The translations under genes were made by a program, and so were the position numbers. Of a stretch of 64,000 bases of DNA, positions 44,918 to 56,613 are shown piece by piece (within the stretch, counting starts at the first letter, position 1; every line of letters starts with the position of its first letter). Below the pieces are notes generated by a model that was not told the DNA's origin, did not search any database, and saw nothing but the letters and a program-made list of their open reading frames with translations. This DNA is from Nageia nagi (taxonomy: Eukaryota; Pinophyta), in the NCBI GenBank assembly GCA_050084985.1, contig JBITNC010000001.1, positions 143,220,001 through 143,284,000 of the forward strand, written 5' to 3'.

Positions 44918-45419
44918 TGAGAGAATTGAAGTATAAACTAAACAACTCTATATTTTCAAGATCATGTGAAAGCTCACAAATCACATCTAACAAACTCACA
45001 AAGTAATTTCACAAAAATAAGACAAGAGATAAAATGGTTCCTTCAACTAGGATTACGTCCACTAACTAGATCTTACTTCATTCACATATAAGAACTCTTA
45101 CAATCTTTCTAAACTCAAATCCTAAACACTATCCACTACCATAACTTTACTCCACAAATTGGTTTGTAATCACAAATAAGGAGCCTTTTATTTATAGGCC
45201 AAAATCCCTCTTTGGATCACCATTCTACCCAATGTACAAAGGCATGACATGCAACTACCTTTTACCAAAGGGACATGCTCATGACATGGAGTGTAAGATA
45301 AGTTACATTATCATATTCACTTAAATAATTAATATATCTAATTATAGCCTTAATTATTAGTGAATTTACAAGGAGGATTATTACAAAACCTTTACAATAA
45401 TGCATTATACATTCCAACA
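44918..45419 (-). repeat. 3' LTR of Copia C
   Basis: 502 bp, TGAGAGAATTG to ATTCCAACA. Confidence 0.92.
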
Positions 45420-45432
45420 CTCTTCCCTAATG
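45420..45432 (-). promoter_or_regulatory. Polypurine tract of Copia C
   Basis: Minus strand CATTAGGGAAGAG, a degraded form of CATTAAGGGGGAG in A and B. Confidence 0.7.
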
Positions 45433-45908
45433 CAATATTGGGATAGAGTGAATAAGAGAGAAGAAAGAGAGAGAGTAAAAGATTTCTCTTCCAAATAGAT
45501 ACAACTAGAGATGATAACTTTTTACATATGTGTGAAGTAATAAAGATCTAGTTTGAGACTCATTACTTTACCATTTTAACAATAGTTTACAATACAATCA
45601 TTAACCACAATCGATCTTAATGTACATAAAGTAGTCATCCAACTAGAAGTCATGAAGAGTCTCTAAGAGCCTGCACACTTGATGTAAGTAACCTACAATC
45701 TCAAATGAACCTACAAGTTATAAGCAGCCCAAATAATAAGATCAGTTAGATGCATCATATTCATATCAACAAGGATAGATGAATCAAGGAAATGCCATCA
45801 TTAACTAATCAATGGTGCACTATAAGTCATCACAAAGATGCCAAGTCAAAACTTATAGTCACTTGCTATATATAAAACATGTGTTGATTACAAAATAGAG
45901 CATAACAA

Positions 45909-46065
45909 AATGTACATATGAGTTCCTCATATATGGATAACTGAATAGTGCCAAAAAATACATACGAGTTTCTCATGCATGGATACCTAAATAGTGCTAT
46001 ATTAGCTAATCTTTTGCTCTAAATATTTGTATAAGTTCCTCATGTAGAGCAAACTTACCATGGAG
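45909..46065 (-). repeat. Degenerate minisatellite of Copia C
   Basis: About three poor units (GAGTTCCTCATATATGGATA, GAGTTTCTCATGCATGGATA, AAGTTCCTCATGTAGAGCAA) homologous to the 48-bp arrays of A and B. Confidence 0.65.
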
Positions 46066-46129
46066 GAGTACAAAAAAATTAAGATTATATAGCACAAAAT
46101 CCTCCTAGGGTCAATTCCACTCCCCCTTA

Positions 46130-46900
46130 AGGGCAACTTCACCAACCTGATAACATCACTATGCTTACAGAATTAAGCTTTAAGAAGGGGCTTAATGAAA
46201 AAATTAGCAAAGTTCAAGGTGAATGGAATCCAGATGTATGATGCCATTAAGAACCTTCTCCCTAATAAAATGGACTTGGATTTCTATATTTTTGTTCTCT
46301 AATGGAACATAGGATTCTTAGCCAAAGAAATAGTTGATTAATTATCTAAAGAAATCAAGGATGAATCAACTTGTTCATACCTAATTTCCTTAAGAATATT
46401 CTTTAGTCAAATGGATTCTTAGGTTGCAATAAACATGGATCAGTATTCAACTTTTATGATGGAAAGAGAAATAGTAGGTTACTTTTTGAAAGCCTAAGAG
46501 ATAGCACCTGAACTAATGCAAAACATATATGCAAAGGTTGATTTCTTATCATCTCTATCTCCTTCATAGTCAAAATTTGAGTATCTTGAGAAAATAAATG
46601 AGGGCAACTTAGAATACTTGAGAGCAAGATCTTTAGTCCTTGCAACATACCTCAAAATTTGCTTAACAACATTGAAGTGCTCAACCTATGGTTTTTGCAT
46701 GAATCATACCATCAAATTTACTAAAAGATAATATTTAGCTTGAAAATAGTCAAATACAAAAGACTACCAATTAATTACCTATAAGTTATGGCATAAACGA
46801 ACTAAGAGTTGGAGCTCAAAGAAATAATGATTCCAAGAGAGATTGGAATCTCAGCATATCTAGACTCCTCCATTCCAAACTTTTACAATATGCTTAAGAT
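46130..46900 (-). pseudogene. Copia C RNase H
   Basis: Homologous to 6238-6960 of A. Recognisable sense-strand pieces include the region of SDNQSA, TKHVEI and LRYVAxTKDLALKYSK (ARTKDLALKYSKL near 46610-46650) and the FSNYEGDRDDKKSTFAYMFC equivalent near 46510-46580, each in a different frame and broken by stops. Confidence 0.7.
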
Positions 46901-46933
46901 ATACTTAGATTGATTAAGATATGTGCAATTCTT

Positions 46934-47712
46934 TTATTGGTATACTTGCATTCTAAGGTAGTAGTGCAACAGACCAAGATTAGTCATTTCAAATGTTACC
47001 TTAAGTTTGGATATGTACTCTTTAATGATTTCATCATTATTCCTAATAATCAAAAGATCATCCACATAAAGTAGAATTAAGACCATATCTTTTCCTTGAT
47101 TGAGCATATATAGATTGAAGTTAGAAAAACACTTGGAGAATCCAATATCTATAAAGTACCTTGAAATCTTTCTATACCAAGCTCTAGGTGTTTTTTTAAG
47201 TCCATACAATGACTTCTTTAGCTTGCACACAAAGGATTCTTTGCCTTCTATAATAAACCCTTCTAGTTGATTCATGAATATTTACACATCTAAGTCACCA
47301 TTAAGAAATGCACTCTTGATATTAAGTTGAAGAACTTGCCATCTTTGAGCTATAGAAAAAGCAAGAATAATCTTTATAGTAGGTATCTTTACCACAAGAG
47401 CAAAGGTTTTCTCATAATCTACATCATATTTCTAAGCAAAACCTTTAGCTACTAACCTCACCTTATATTTCTTAATATCTCGAATGGAATTATACTTGAA
47501 CTTGTAGATCCACTTATTATCAACATATTTTTCTCATTAGGATAAGAAACTAATTCCCATGTTTCATTTTTTATAAGTGTCTCATACTCCACTTTTATAA
47601 CTTCCACCTAGAACTCATGCTTAAAAGTATCTTTGAAAGATGAGGGCTCATGCTTGTTGTCAATCTTGTTTAAGATCATGCTCCTTGTTACCCTTTGAGT
47701 TGGAGAATTTTG
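46934..47712 (-). pseudogene. Copia C reverse transcriptase
   Basis: Open for 113 codons at 46934-47275: NQLEGFIIEGKESFVCKLKK, SLYGLKKTPRAWYRK, catalytic LLYVDDLLIIRN and LGLLHYYLRMQVYQ. The YVDD box is intact. Upstream, 47280-47712 holds the FLNGDLDV and NKWIYKFKYN equivalents with stops. Confidence 0.82.
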
Positions 47713-48640
47713 CTATTGAGGTGACTTTCTTGTATTAATATCCAACCAACTAGGTGCAATTGAATAATCTTTAGGATTATCCACATCCTCATTAGAAATA
47801 GATTCTTTAAGAAGTTCATTGAACTTTACATCTCTAGAGATGAACAATCCTTTGTAGGATGGAGAGTAGAGCTTGTAGCTTTTATGCTGACTATCATAAC
47901 CTATAAAGATGCATTTTTTAGCTCTTTTATCTAAATTCTTCCTTTTCTTAGAAATAATGTAGGAGAATGCTTCACAACCAAACACCTTAAGGTGAGAAAT
48001 GTTAGGTTTTCTTCTTGACCATGCCTCAAAAGGAGTTTTACCCTAAATAACTTTTGTGGGACATCTATTCAAGGCATAAATAGTAGTGCTCATAGCTTCA
48101 CCCTATAAGAAATTAGAAAGATTACCCAACATGCATCTACCCATCTCTATAATTATCTTATTTTTCCTTTTAAAAACATCATTTTGTTGAGGACTGTATG
48201 AAATTGTAACCTACCTCTTGATTTTATTATTGAACTCATTGCTATTATATTCTCTCCCATTATTTGATCTTAACATCTTGATTTTAAAGTTGGTTTGATT
48301 TTTAATTAAGGCCTTAAAATTCTTGAAACTCTTAAAGGTTTTATCCTTGTGCTCAAGTAGATAGCTAAAAGTCATCCTACTAAAGTCATCAATGAAGGTC
48401 AAGATGTAAGATGCTCCCCTAAACGACTTAGTCAAAAATGGAACCATCAAATCTAAATGCACAAGTTTAAGAGGTTGAGATGCTCTTGTTGCCTTATCTT
48501 TTTTTAACCTTTATCTATGCATCTTTTCAAGGATGCACATCTCACATAGACAAATTTAAGGTAAAATTGAAGATAAACATTCTATAATTTTTTGGTCTTT
48601 CATGACTTGAATACTCTTGTGGTTAAGGTTTCCTAAATAA
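47713..48640 (-). pseudogene. Copia C integrase
   Basis: Pieces in order along the minus strand: LDLMVPFLTKSFRGASYILT with the first Asp, FIDDFSRMTFSYLLEHKDKT, MLRSNNGREYNSNEFNNKIK (second catalytic Asp replaced by Asn, RSDNGG to RSNNGR), a broken NGVxER region near 48170-48190, and 47713-47985 MFGCEAFSYIISKKRKNLDK with KCIFIGYDSQHKSYKLY. Inactive both by the Asn change and by stops. Confidence 0.8.
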
Positions 48641-48915
48641 TGGTGCCAAAGATTACCTTTAGAACACACACTAGTAGCAAGACACATCTTTGTTAGAACT
48701 TAATCCATAATGTATATATCATCTTTCATTGATCCTTTAACCAATATGGTAAGTCCTTTCTTAATGCACTAGGATTGACAGTCAAACTCAAATGAGTGCC
48801 CTTTTCTTACAACTTGGATCATGGAGAGAAAGTTCATTCTCAACTTAGGAACATAGAGCACATTATCAAGAACCTTCCTATGAATCAACACACTTCCAAT
48901 TCTTTAGACTTCAAA
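48641..48915 (-). pseudogene. Copia C protease remnant
   Basis: Only the C-terminal part of the protease and the start of the pre-integrase region remain, homologous to 8905-9060 of A (NVLYVPKLRMNFLSMIQVVR type reading, and the CVLRKDLPYW equivalent). The active-site half, the zinc knuckle and gag are absent: at about 48905-48960 sequence changes directly to leader that lies upstream of gag in A. Confidence 0.65.
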
Positions 48916-48959
48916 AAATAACATTACATGTTAAGTTTTAATCCAAGTAAATAATACAT

Positions 48960-50254
48960 GTTAAATTTAACAAAAAGTACATGCTTGATTTATTTCACAT
49001 AAGCAAATGTTTACAAATCAAATATACACCCATGAACCCAAATACTTTTGTCATCATCAAGAACTGTAGATGTAGAGTGACATTGTTGAGGATTATTTTC
49101 TTATCTAAAATTAGACCTTCACTTGGATGCCTATAAGGTGGTGCCTAGGTACTACCAATCCTCAACCAATTCACCTTGGGTAGTATACTCTTATAAGGAG
49201 AAGTACCTACTATTTTCCATGGTTATGATGTATATTGGATTAACCAAATTATTAATCTTGATTAGGTTTTAAGTTATCATTCTAGATTATCAAGATAATT
49301 CCTAAATGGATATGCAGATGTGTGGTTTCACTACACACATGCTTATCCACCTATTAGAGATATATCCAAACCAATAGAGGACTTAGGGGCATTTATAAGC
49401 ATAGACTTTTCACCATTTGGATCGTCAAACTTAAAAGCTCTAATTTGCTTGTTCTCACCTCATGCCTCCCTAAAGAAGTCATGTTGTGAAATGTACATGC
49501 AGATGTGTTCATTTTACGGGGTTGCTCATTTCAATGTTTATGATTTTTGCATAAGTAATACATCAAAATGCAAAAACATGAAGTAAAAGAGCATAAGTAA
49601 AACATCATCCATTTGAAATTTGAAACTTAAGAGTCCAATGGGTTTTATTTACCAACCCCTAAAGGACATCTTTACATAGGTCCATAATTTGCACAAGTTA
49701 ACTTTGCATTAAAAAGGATAAATACTCAAGCATAAACATGCATCATTTCCACAATTTGCATAAGTTTAACTTATCAAAAAACTTTAGAGAGGCATAAGCT
49801 TACATTATTTCTATATTTTCATAAGGATTTTAAAATGCATCTTTATCTTAAAAATTAAGAAGTATGCATTATTCCTATTAACTTTAAAAAATTAAGTAAT
49901 AAGCATGCATCATTTAAAAAATTTAAATAATCATGTAAAAGTTTGTGAAAGATAAACATGCATATAAAGGATAAAAAAACAAATTAAGTAAAGAAACTCA
50001 AAAACTCATAAATATCCCCCTGTTTTACTTAAAATTGATTTTTAAAGCAATAATGATCCCTTAAAAAATGCTATATTTCCTAAAAAAAATACCTAAGTAT
50101 TTTTCTTAAAAAATTAACTCTAGGCATTTGAAAAAGAATTATTATTTTTTGTTAGAAATGTCTATCTAAGTTGAAGAAATTTTTCTTCAAAAAATTTATC
50201 TTTCAACATAAATTCAAGTTTTACTCCCTTTAAAAATGGCTCATGCCATTTAAC
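48960..50254 (-). other. 5' leader of Copia C
   Basis: Homologous, with clear divergence, to 10190-11310 of A (for example the GCTTATCCACCTATTAGAGA and GACTTAGGGGCA blocks at 49345-49395). Untranslated. Confidence 0.7.
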
Positions 50255-50263
50255 ATATATATA

Positions 50264-50358
<95 letters not shown>
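50255..50358. repeat. (TA)n microsatellite
   Basis: About 104 bases of almost pure AT dinucleotide with a single phase break near 50270. Lies at the point where Copia C leader departs from the A/B leader. Confidence 0.95.
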
Positions 50359-50360
<2 letters not shown>

Positions 50361-50379
50361 AAGAGGAAACAACTAATTT

Positions 50380-51050
50380 GGTCACTTCATAATAAATGTT
50401 TCCTTATAGACAAGTTAAGAAATTATTATTAATCCTATAACAAATTTAATGAAGGGTACCAAATTTGGAGGAGGTAGGAGCTTATGAACGTTTGTACTCA
50501 AGAAGAAGAAGCAAAATAAATGACTTTAATTATGATAAAAAAATTAATGAGGGGTAAGGAAGTAAGAAGAAAAAGAAGGAGGCCATGAGCTCTTTGGAAG
50601 GCTACATAAGCTATTTTATAGCACTCTAGAAAAACAAAAAAAAATAGGAGGAGAGAGGGTTTTGGCAAGGGAGAGGCCTAGGAGGCTACTAGGGTTTTGA
50701 GTGAGGCAAGGAAATTTACACATTTCCAAGAACCTACTATCTATGAAGAGAATGAGCAGGTGAAGGAATAGAGGGTTTTCAAATTGAAGGACAGTAGGTG
50801 GGGCAACAGTGTTAGTAATGTGGACATTGTGAGCCCCAAGAAGAGGTCTTACAACATATTTAAAGAAATTGATTTACCAAGTAGGGAAGGGGATCTCAAA
50901 GGAGCTGAGAGGAAGAAGCAAAAGTTGCTTGTGAGTGGAGGAGAGATCAGAGGGAGTTGCACATGGCAAAAAAATGTAGGTTGAGGACAAAGGCATTTGG
51001 CTAGGTTAGAACCAAGAACAATAGTGCAAAAGACCAACGCAAAATAAACA
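50380..51050 (+). other. Unique, GA-rich insert in Copia C leader
   Basis: Sits where A and B carry their PPR block but shows no PPR motif. Plus strand is rich in GGAGGA/AGAAGAA words and keeps an open frame of 66 codons at 50784-50984 (KKRSYNIFKEIDLPSREGDL, GAERKKQKLLVSGGEIRG), basic and without a family I recognise. The open frame is antisense to the element. It could be a captured host fragment or part of an unrelated inserted element. Confidence 0.45.
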
Positions 51051-51716
51051 TGCCATGAGAGCCAAATATTTTGTAAAAAAAATTAAACTATTCTATAAAT
51101 TTTTACTAATGTAAACCCTCATCTCCTCATTTTAAAAAAATCTTGTTTGTTAGTATAAAATAGTAGCACCACTTATTTATTAAAGTAAACATAATAATCA
51201 ACCTAATAAAATTTTGCATATGGTTTTGAAGAAAAAATGGAGTATATATATTTTACTCAACTCTATATAATAGAACTTCAAAAAAAAAACTAAAGGTATG
51301 CAAAATATAGCAATATAATGGGTAATCTTATCATTACTATTTTTTTATACTAATAATAAGACATTTTAGTGAGAAAAAAATAATGTAACAAAATATATTG
51401 CTATCAAATATTTGCATGTAAATATGAAGGAAAACAAATATAGATATATATTTTTTACTCAACTTTTGATAAAAAAACCTTCCAAAATAATGAAGTATAT
51501 GCCAAATTATAGAGATATGATAGGAAACTAACAATAATACATGTTATTATGCAACAAAAAATATATTGCTATGTTAAGTAAATCAAGATAAAGAGAAGTA
51601 AGACTATACCTTGAATCACTTTTACCTCTCAATGGAGTGGAGGATAAAGAATGAAGACCTCCAAGATGAAGATGTAAAGCCTCAACACCAAGGATGTGAA
51701 GAGGAGCCTTCAAGGA
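51051..51716 (-). other. AT-rich leader of Copia C near primer site
   Basis: AT-rich, weakly similar to 12190-12822 of A. 51640-51716 holds GGAGTGGAGGATAAAGAATG and AAGGATGTGAAGAGGAGCCT, the single-copy counterpart of the 21-bp repeats of A and B. No coding signal. Confidence 0.6.
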
Positions 51717-51728
51717 GCTTTGATACCA
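51717..51728 (-). promoter_or_regulatory. Primer binding site of Copia C
   Basis: Minus strand TGGTATCAAAGC, one base from the TGGTATCAGAGC of A and B, two bases inside the 5' LTR. Confidence 0.88.
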
Positions 51729-51730
51729 AA

Positions 51731-52232
51731 TGAGAGAATTGAAGTATAAACTAAACAACTCTATATTCTCAGGATCATGTGAAAGCTCACTAATCACATC
51801 TAACAAACTCACAAAGCAATCTCACAAAAATAACACAAGAGGTAAAGTGGTTCCTTCAACTAGGAGTACATCCACTGATTAGATCTTACTTCATTCACAA
51901 ATAAGAACTCTTACAATCTTTCTAAACTCAAATCCTAAACACTATCCACTACCATAAATTTACTTCACAAATTGGTGTGTAATCACAAAGAAGGAGCCTT
52001 TTATTTATAGGCCAAAATCCCTCTTTGGATCACCGTTCTACCCAATCTACAAAAGCATGACATGCAACTACCTTTTACCAAAGGGACATGCTCATGACAT
52101 GGAGTGTAGGACAAGTTACATTATCATATTCACTTAAATACTTAAGGTATCTAATGATACCCTTAAGTATTAGTGAATTTACAAGGAGGATTATTAGAGA
52201 ACCTTTACAATAATGCATTGTACATTCGAATA
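51731..52232 (-). repeat. 5' LTR of Copia C
   Basis: 502 bp, TGAGAGAATTG to ATTCGAATA (terminal CA changed to TA). TATAAATAAAAGG on the minus strand at 52002-52009 is the likely TATA box. Confidence 0.9.
52002..52009 (-). promoter_or_regulatory. TATA box in 5' LTR of Copia C
   Basis: Minus strand CCTATAAATAAAAGG, conserved in the other LTR near 45190-45197. Confidence 0.6.
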
Positions 52233-52237
52233 CCTTC
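52233..52237. repeat. Target site duplication CCTTC of Copia C, right
   Basis: Exact match to 44913-44917. Confidence 0.85.
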
Positions 52238-53400
52238 TCTAGTAGCATATAAAAATTAGCTATATCTTGGTCCACCATATAAAAATCATCAAAATCAAGG
52301 GGATGAGAAAAAGGTGAAATGGAGGAAATGTCAACCATATTGACTTGTTCAAATAGAAAAGAGGTAATAGAACATTGAGACATAGGTGAAAAGGTTGCTA
52401 CAAGTAGGAGATCCTTATAAGGGGAGGAAGGTTCCTCATAATCTCCTTCACGTTGTATCTCATGAATTTGGGTTGTAGTTGTTATTGTTCAAGTACCTTT
52501 GTAACCAAGGCCTCATTTATCTTTATCATATTGAGTAGGTAGTTGAATGACATGTATCATGCCTTGCTCGTACCTTCCCAAGCCATATCCCTACCATTTA
52601 CACTTTGTAAAGAAGTGATTAATGAAAGATGGTCTAGAATGGTGGTATATATTACCAAAAAATATTTGTTTCAAGGACATATTATAGGTTTGGTAAGCTG
52701 CTAAATTAGGGCCTATATACACAAAATAAATTTGGTTATGGGATGGCCTATTGGTACTAAATGGCCAAAGGGGATTCATAAAGGCATCCTGCATCATGCA
52801 ACGAAAGAACATCAAATAAAATATCATTGATGGTATATTCATTAATCCTCACATTTTTAAATTTTACATCCATTTAAGAGATATGCTTATGATTATTAGA
52901 GGATTCCTATTTCTTTTATTTTTTAGTTATAATTTCATTCTCATCTTTTTCTTTATTACCCTCCTCTATTTTAAAGATCAACCTTGGTTCACTTGTAGAG
53001 GAGTTATTTAGCACATCTTTTTTAGGATTCACTTTCTTAAGTATTTTATCCAAATGTTCTACCTTTTCCTTCTAAGAGATTTCTTCTTAAAGGGTAAGGG
53101 AAGGAATAACAAGCTTATCTTTTTTAAGCTTCTCACAGATGACCATTTGATAATCATGTTCTTGCACATCTATAGAGCTTTATTTTATTTTTACTTGGAA
53201 CTTCTTTCGTAATTTATTTATTTTTTATTTCCTTAACATTATGAGATAATTTCGATATTTTAGGTTCTTTATTAACATTAGCACCAAGAGATAGTGGATC
53301 TTGGTTTATGTGGATGATTTCCAAAAAGATGTGGCTAGAGGGAAGGATAGAGGCCAGGAGGAAACTTAATAAAGTTATAATGGCTAAATGGTTTCTCATC
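52238..53400 (-). pseudogene. Gypsy E upstream pol/protease-RT spacer
   Basis: Minus-strand continuation of Gypsy E on the other side of Copia C. 52238-52383 reads MVDISSISPFSHPLDFDDFY and QDIANFYMLLEK, then across the target site to AIAIDLGDYLSNPK. 52591-52842 reads DAFMNPLWPFSTNRPSHNQI and YFVYIGPNLAAYQTYN, and about 53330-53400 WMDEKPFSHYNFIKFPPGLY. These are recurrent in one relic but I cannot name a domain. Gag and the 5' LTR of E are not visible. Confidence 0.6.
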
Positions 53401-55249
53401 CATCCATATGTAATGCACTACTCCATCCTCTAAATATTTAATATATCTATGTAACATTGAAGGCACACATTCCACTTCTCTAATCCATTGAACCTACTAG
53501 ATATGGAAGGAGTGCAACATTGGAGGTCTAGAGGATAGATCTCATGTATCTAGCAGTTTGTTGAATTTGTTTTTGACCATAATTTCGAGTTTAAAGGCTT
53601 AAATAAGGAATGTATGACTTGGTGAGTAGTTATTTTTTACAATTTTTGATATTACACATCAAGTTTGGAGTTTGTTTGCTTAGATCTAAGATTTGAAGAG
53701 CCAATAGGGGGTTCTTTAGGTCTCAAGAGGCCTAGATTTGAGGTCATTTTATCACTTTAAGGCTAACATTAGCATTCTAAGGGTGTTTTAAAGGATTGAT
53801 TTTTATTCTAAAGCCATTTTGAGATAGATGTGGTGTACAAAGGCAAGTTTTGAAGCTTGTCTAAAATTATTAGATCATCCTAAAAAAATGTTGGTGTTAT
53901 AAGGGAGTTTTTGGGTACATTTCTTCATTTTGAGATTATATTGAGAAAGATTTCACCATTTTGAGGTTAATATGAGTAGTGTCTATAATATAGTGATATC
54001 CAATTGTAAGTATTATCAGATTTTCATCATAGAATTTAGATTTTGAGATTTTTTGCATGGTTGTTGGGTCATTCTAACTCAAATTGCTAAGAAAGTTAGA
54101 GTTTAAGTCACTAAAAAGTGGACGTTAAGCCATAAAGGAGTCATATTACTGAATTTGACATATGATTACAGTGGTATCTACACCATGAAGGCTTAAAGGA
54201 AGATGTTGGGATATTTTTGTAAGAATTGTTGAGATTTGGTAGTTGGAAGTGACATGTTGGGTACTAAAGAAGCTTAATTTTCCATGAATTTACAAAATTC
54301 ATCCATTTGAGCTTGAATATCTAGGATCTTGGCCTACTTGTTGAGGTTTGATGTTAGTTCTACATCATTCCATGTTTGGGTATGAAAATTGAGCTTGAAG
54401 AAGACTCAAGTTGACTCAAAGTTAGTTTTTAGTCCCATAACCCACAAGTTTAAGAGATTTGGTGTAGGGATCAACTCATTCCACCATGGAAGGAATCAAA
54501 ATCTAGGTGTAAATAATTTTCATTTTTAATTATTTATTTTTAGTATGAGAAATAAGAAGAAAAAGATAAAAAATATTCTATTTTTCTTTTAGGAGGAATA
54601 AGGGAAAAATAAAAAAAGTATAGAAAAATATTTAAAAAAATAAAAAATATTTTAATGAGTTAGAAATTTTATTATTATAAAATAGGAGTGATAAGGTATT
54701 ATTTTTGAATTACATATTTTATTATGCTCAAATTTTTAATTTTTGGAGACATATAAAGATACAAACACATAGATTAAGTTCAACAGGTTTGGAAGTTCCC
54801 TAAAATCAAACGTTGGTATTAAGGTACACTAAGAAGCTAATGCAAGACATCCAGATAGTTTGATACCCCATGTTGAATACTAAGAGATACTAAGAGCATT
54901 CATTTCATGCCCACGTTGGTATCTACATAAAATACCAACACAAGAATAGAAAATAGGGTAACAAAATGGTAGAATAGAAGTTGGACACTTTAATCACCCT
55001 TCTGCATGAAATGTTGATAGAAATGAAGATACTTAGCCAAGGAGCACCCATAAAAATTGAAGGATTCGCAAGACATACTCCATCACTTCAGATCATCGAA
55101 TCACTATTCACCTCTAAATGAAATCTAGGGAACGAGAAAGAGGAAGCAAACATGGAGAAAGTACTACAAAGTACATGGATAAAATAAATTCCTTCATAGG
55201 GACTATACCCTTCCACACATATTGGTAGATTCGTAGATGAAAAAAATAA
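53401..55249. other. Possible 5' LTR or leader of a plus-strand Gypsy relic
   Basis: AT-rich, without coding signal, leading into the plus-strand gag relic. Contains an A-rich stretch at 54520-54680. No partner repeat in the window, so the LTR status is unproven. Confidence 0.35.
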
Positions 55250-56060
55250 AAAATCCAAAAAACCTTTAGATGATAAGAAACCCAAAATGCCCTTTCCTAT
55301 TTTTGAGGTATGTGATAAAATGATTGCAAGAGCATGGTTACAGAAGTTATAAACTTATTTCTCTCTTCACCCTATGGACGAAGAGGAAGGAATCAAAATG
55401 GCTTCAATGTATCTTGACGACATTGCTATGAATGGTGACACAATGACATTACTAGGCCATGGAAAGATCAAAATTTTTGAGAAATACAGTAAAAAGGTAT
55501 TAGATAGGTTTGAGCACAAACACGTAGAGGAATATTTCAAAAAGTTAGCTATGCTTTGACACATAATCATAGTTGATGCTTACATTGAAAAATTCCAAAG
55601 GATTACAGTTTTCATACCAAATGTAGAGGATGGAAGTCTTGCATATCTCTTCATATACGGTTTACAAGAGCCTATTAGGTCATTAGTTAAGATCATAAAA
55701 CCATCAACTTTATCAATTGCTATTTGCAAAGCTAAGTTACTGGAAGGATTCAACTATCCAAGAGGGATGGTTACCAAGTATCCCTCAACAAGAATCCCAA
55801 CTACAACGACAAGTAAAAAACCCATGAGAGGAAAATTTCCACTACATAAACCCAAAAACTCATGAACATGTTAGACTATGAAAACACATGAGGAACTAAG
55901 GAAGCAAAAACTTTGTTACACATATTGAAATCCCTGGGAAAAAGGACACTAATGCAATGGAAAAGCTCAAAACATGTACCTCAAGGTATGTGAGGTAAAT
56001 GTGAAAAATGATAAGAGTTAAAGTAACCAAATGAGCCATACTCATATTAAAAAGAAAAAA
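55250..56060 (+). pseudogene. Retrotransposon gag relic with zinc-knuckle remnant
   Basis: Plus-strand frame with Ty3/Gypsy gag features: ARAWLQKL and YFSLHPMDEEEGIKMASMYL (usual W-x-x-x-x-E-x-x-F-x-x-x...D-E-x-K-V-x-x-A-x-x-Y-L), DRFEHKHVEEYFKKLAML, VDAYIEKFQRITVFIPNVED, LFIYGLQEPIRSLVKIIKPS and LSIAICKAKLLE. At about 55915-55960, LCYTY, a stop, NPWEKGH and a final Cys replaced by context match a CCHC knuckle of form C-x2-C-x3-(W)-x-KGH-x4-C with the second Cys as Tyr. Three stops break it. No pol follows; the lectin kinase relic begins at 56614 on the other strand. Confidence 0.7.
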
Positions 56061-56471
56061 ATCCATGCAAGGTGGACTAAAAGCGAAAAAGCAGTAGTAA
56101 AGGCTCATTTGAGGTGTCCCATGTAATTTCACAAAGAGAGAAAATGTGATGACTAAAAACCAAACCTTAATACATAGGTAGCTTAACCCTCAAATTCAAT
56201 TCTCAAGCAAAGTAAATAATTTTTATTTTAAGGATCAATATTTAATTTTTGCTTAATCTTTATTTATTCATATCAATATATTTATCATTGTACTCAAATA
56301 TGCAAATATTTATTAAGATAATCTTAATTGTAAATACAAAGATGTATCAATAAATGTACCTTTAATTTCTATATCAGCCTTATAAGGTTGAAATTTGATG
56401 TCCGTATTGAACGTTTTAAAACTTTTTAAACCTTTTTTATAGTTATAGTTTTTTCCAACTATCACATAAGT

Positions 56472-56507
<36 letters not shown>

Positions 56508-56613
56508 ATTATAAATTTATTAATTTTTTAAAATACTCATCTATGATATTAATATACATATATATTTTTTATTTAAAAATATTTATATATAATTACAAAT
56601 ATTTATATTTAAT
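56061..56613. other. AT-rich spacer with TA repeat
   Basis: No coding signal. (TA)n at 56474-56502 and AT-rich sequence immediately downstream of the truncated end of the kinase pseudogene, a plausible breakpoint. Confidence 0.6.

Larger units (their letters stand above)
44918..52232 (-). mobile_element. Ty1/Copia element C, full-length span, lacks gag
   Basis: 7315 bp, minus strand, related to A and B (same pol and leader motifs) but a distinct, older lineage. LTRs are 502 bp each and differ at about 34 positions (about 93 percent identity). Protease remnant is followed almost at once by leader sequence, so gag and the zinc knuckle are missing. It sits inside the RT region of Gypsy relic E. 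Pol is full of stops and frameshifts. Confidence 0.93.

Noticed and set aside
53214-53399. Minus-strand open frame with a signal-peptide-like start (LLSFLLASILPSS)
   Set aside because: A neighbouring frame of the same DNA reads like Gypsy protein (WMDEKPFSHYNFIKFPPGLY), so the hydrophobic reading is a shadow.
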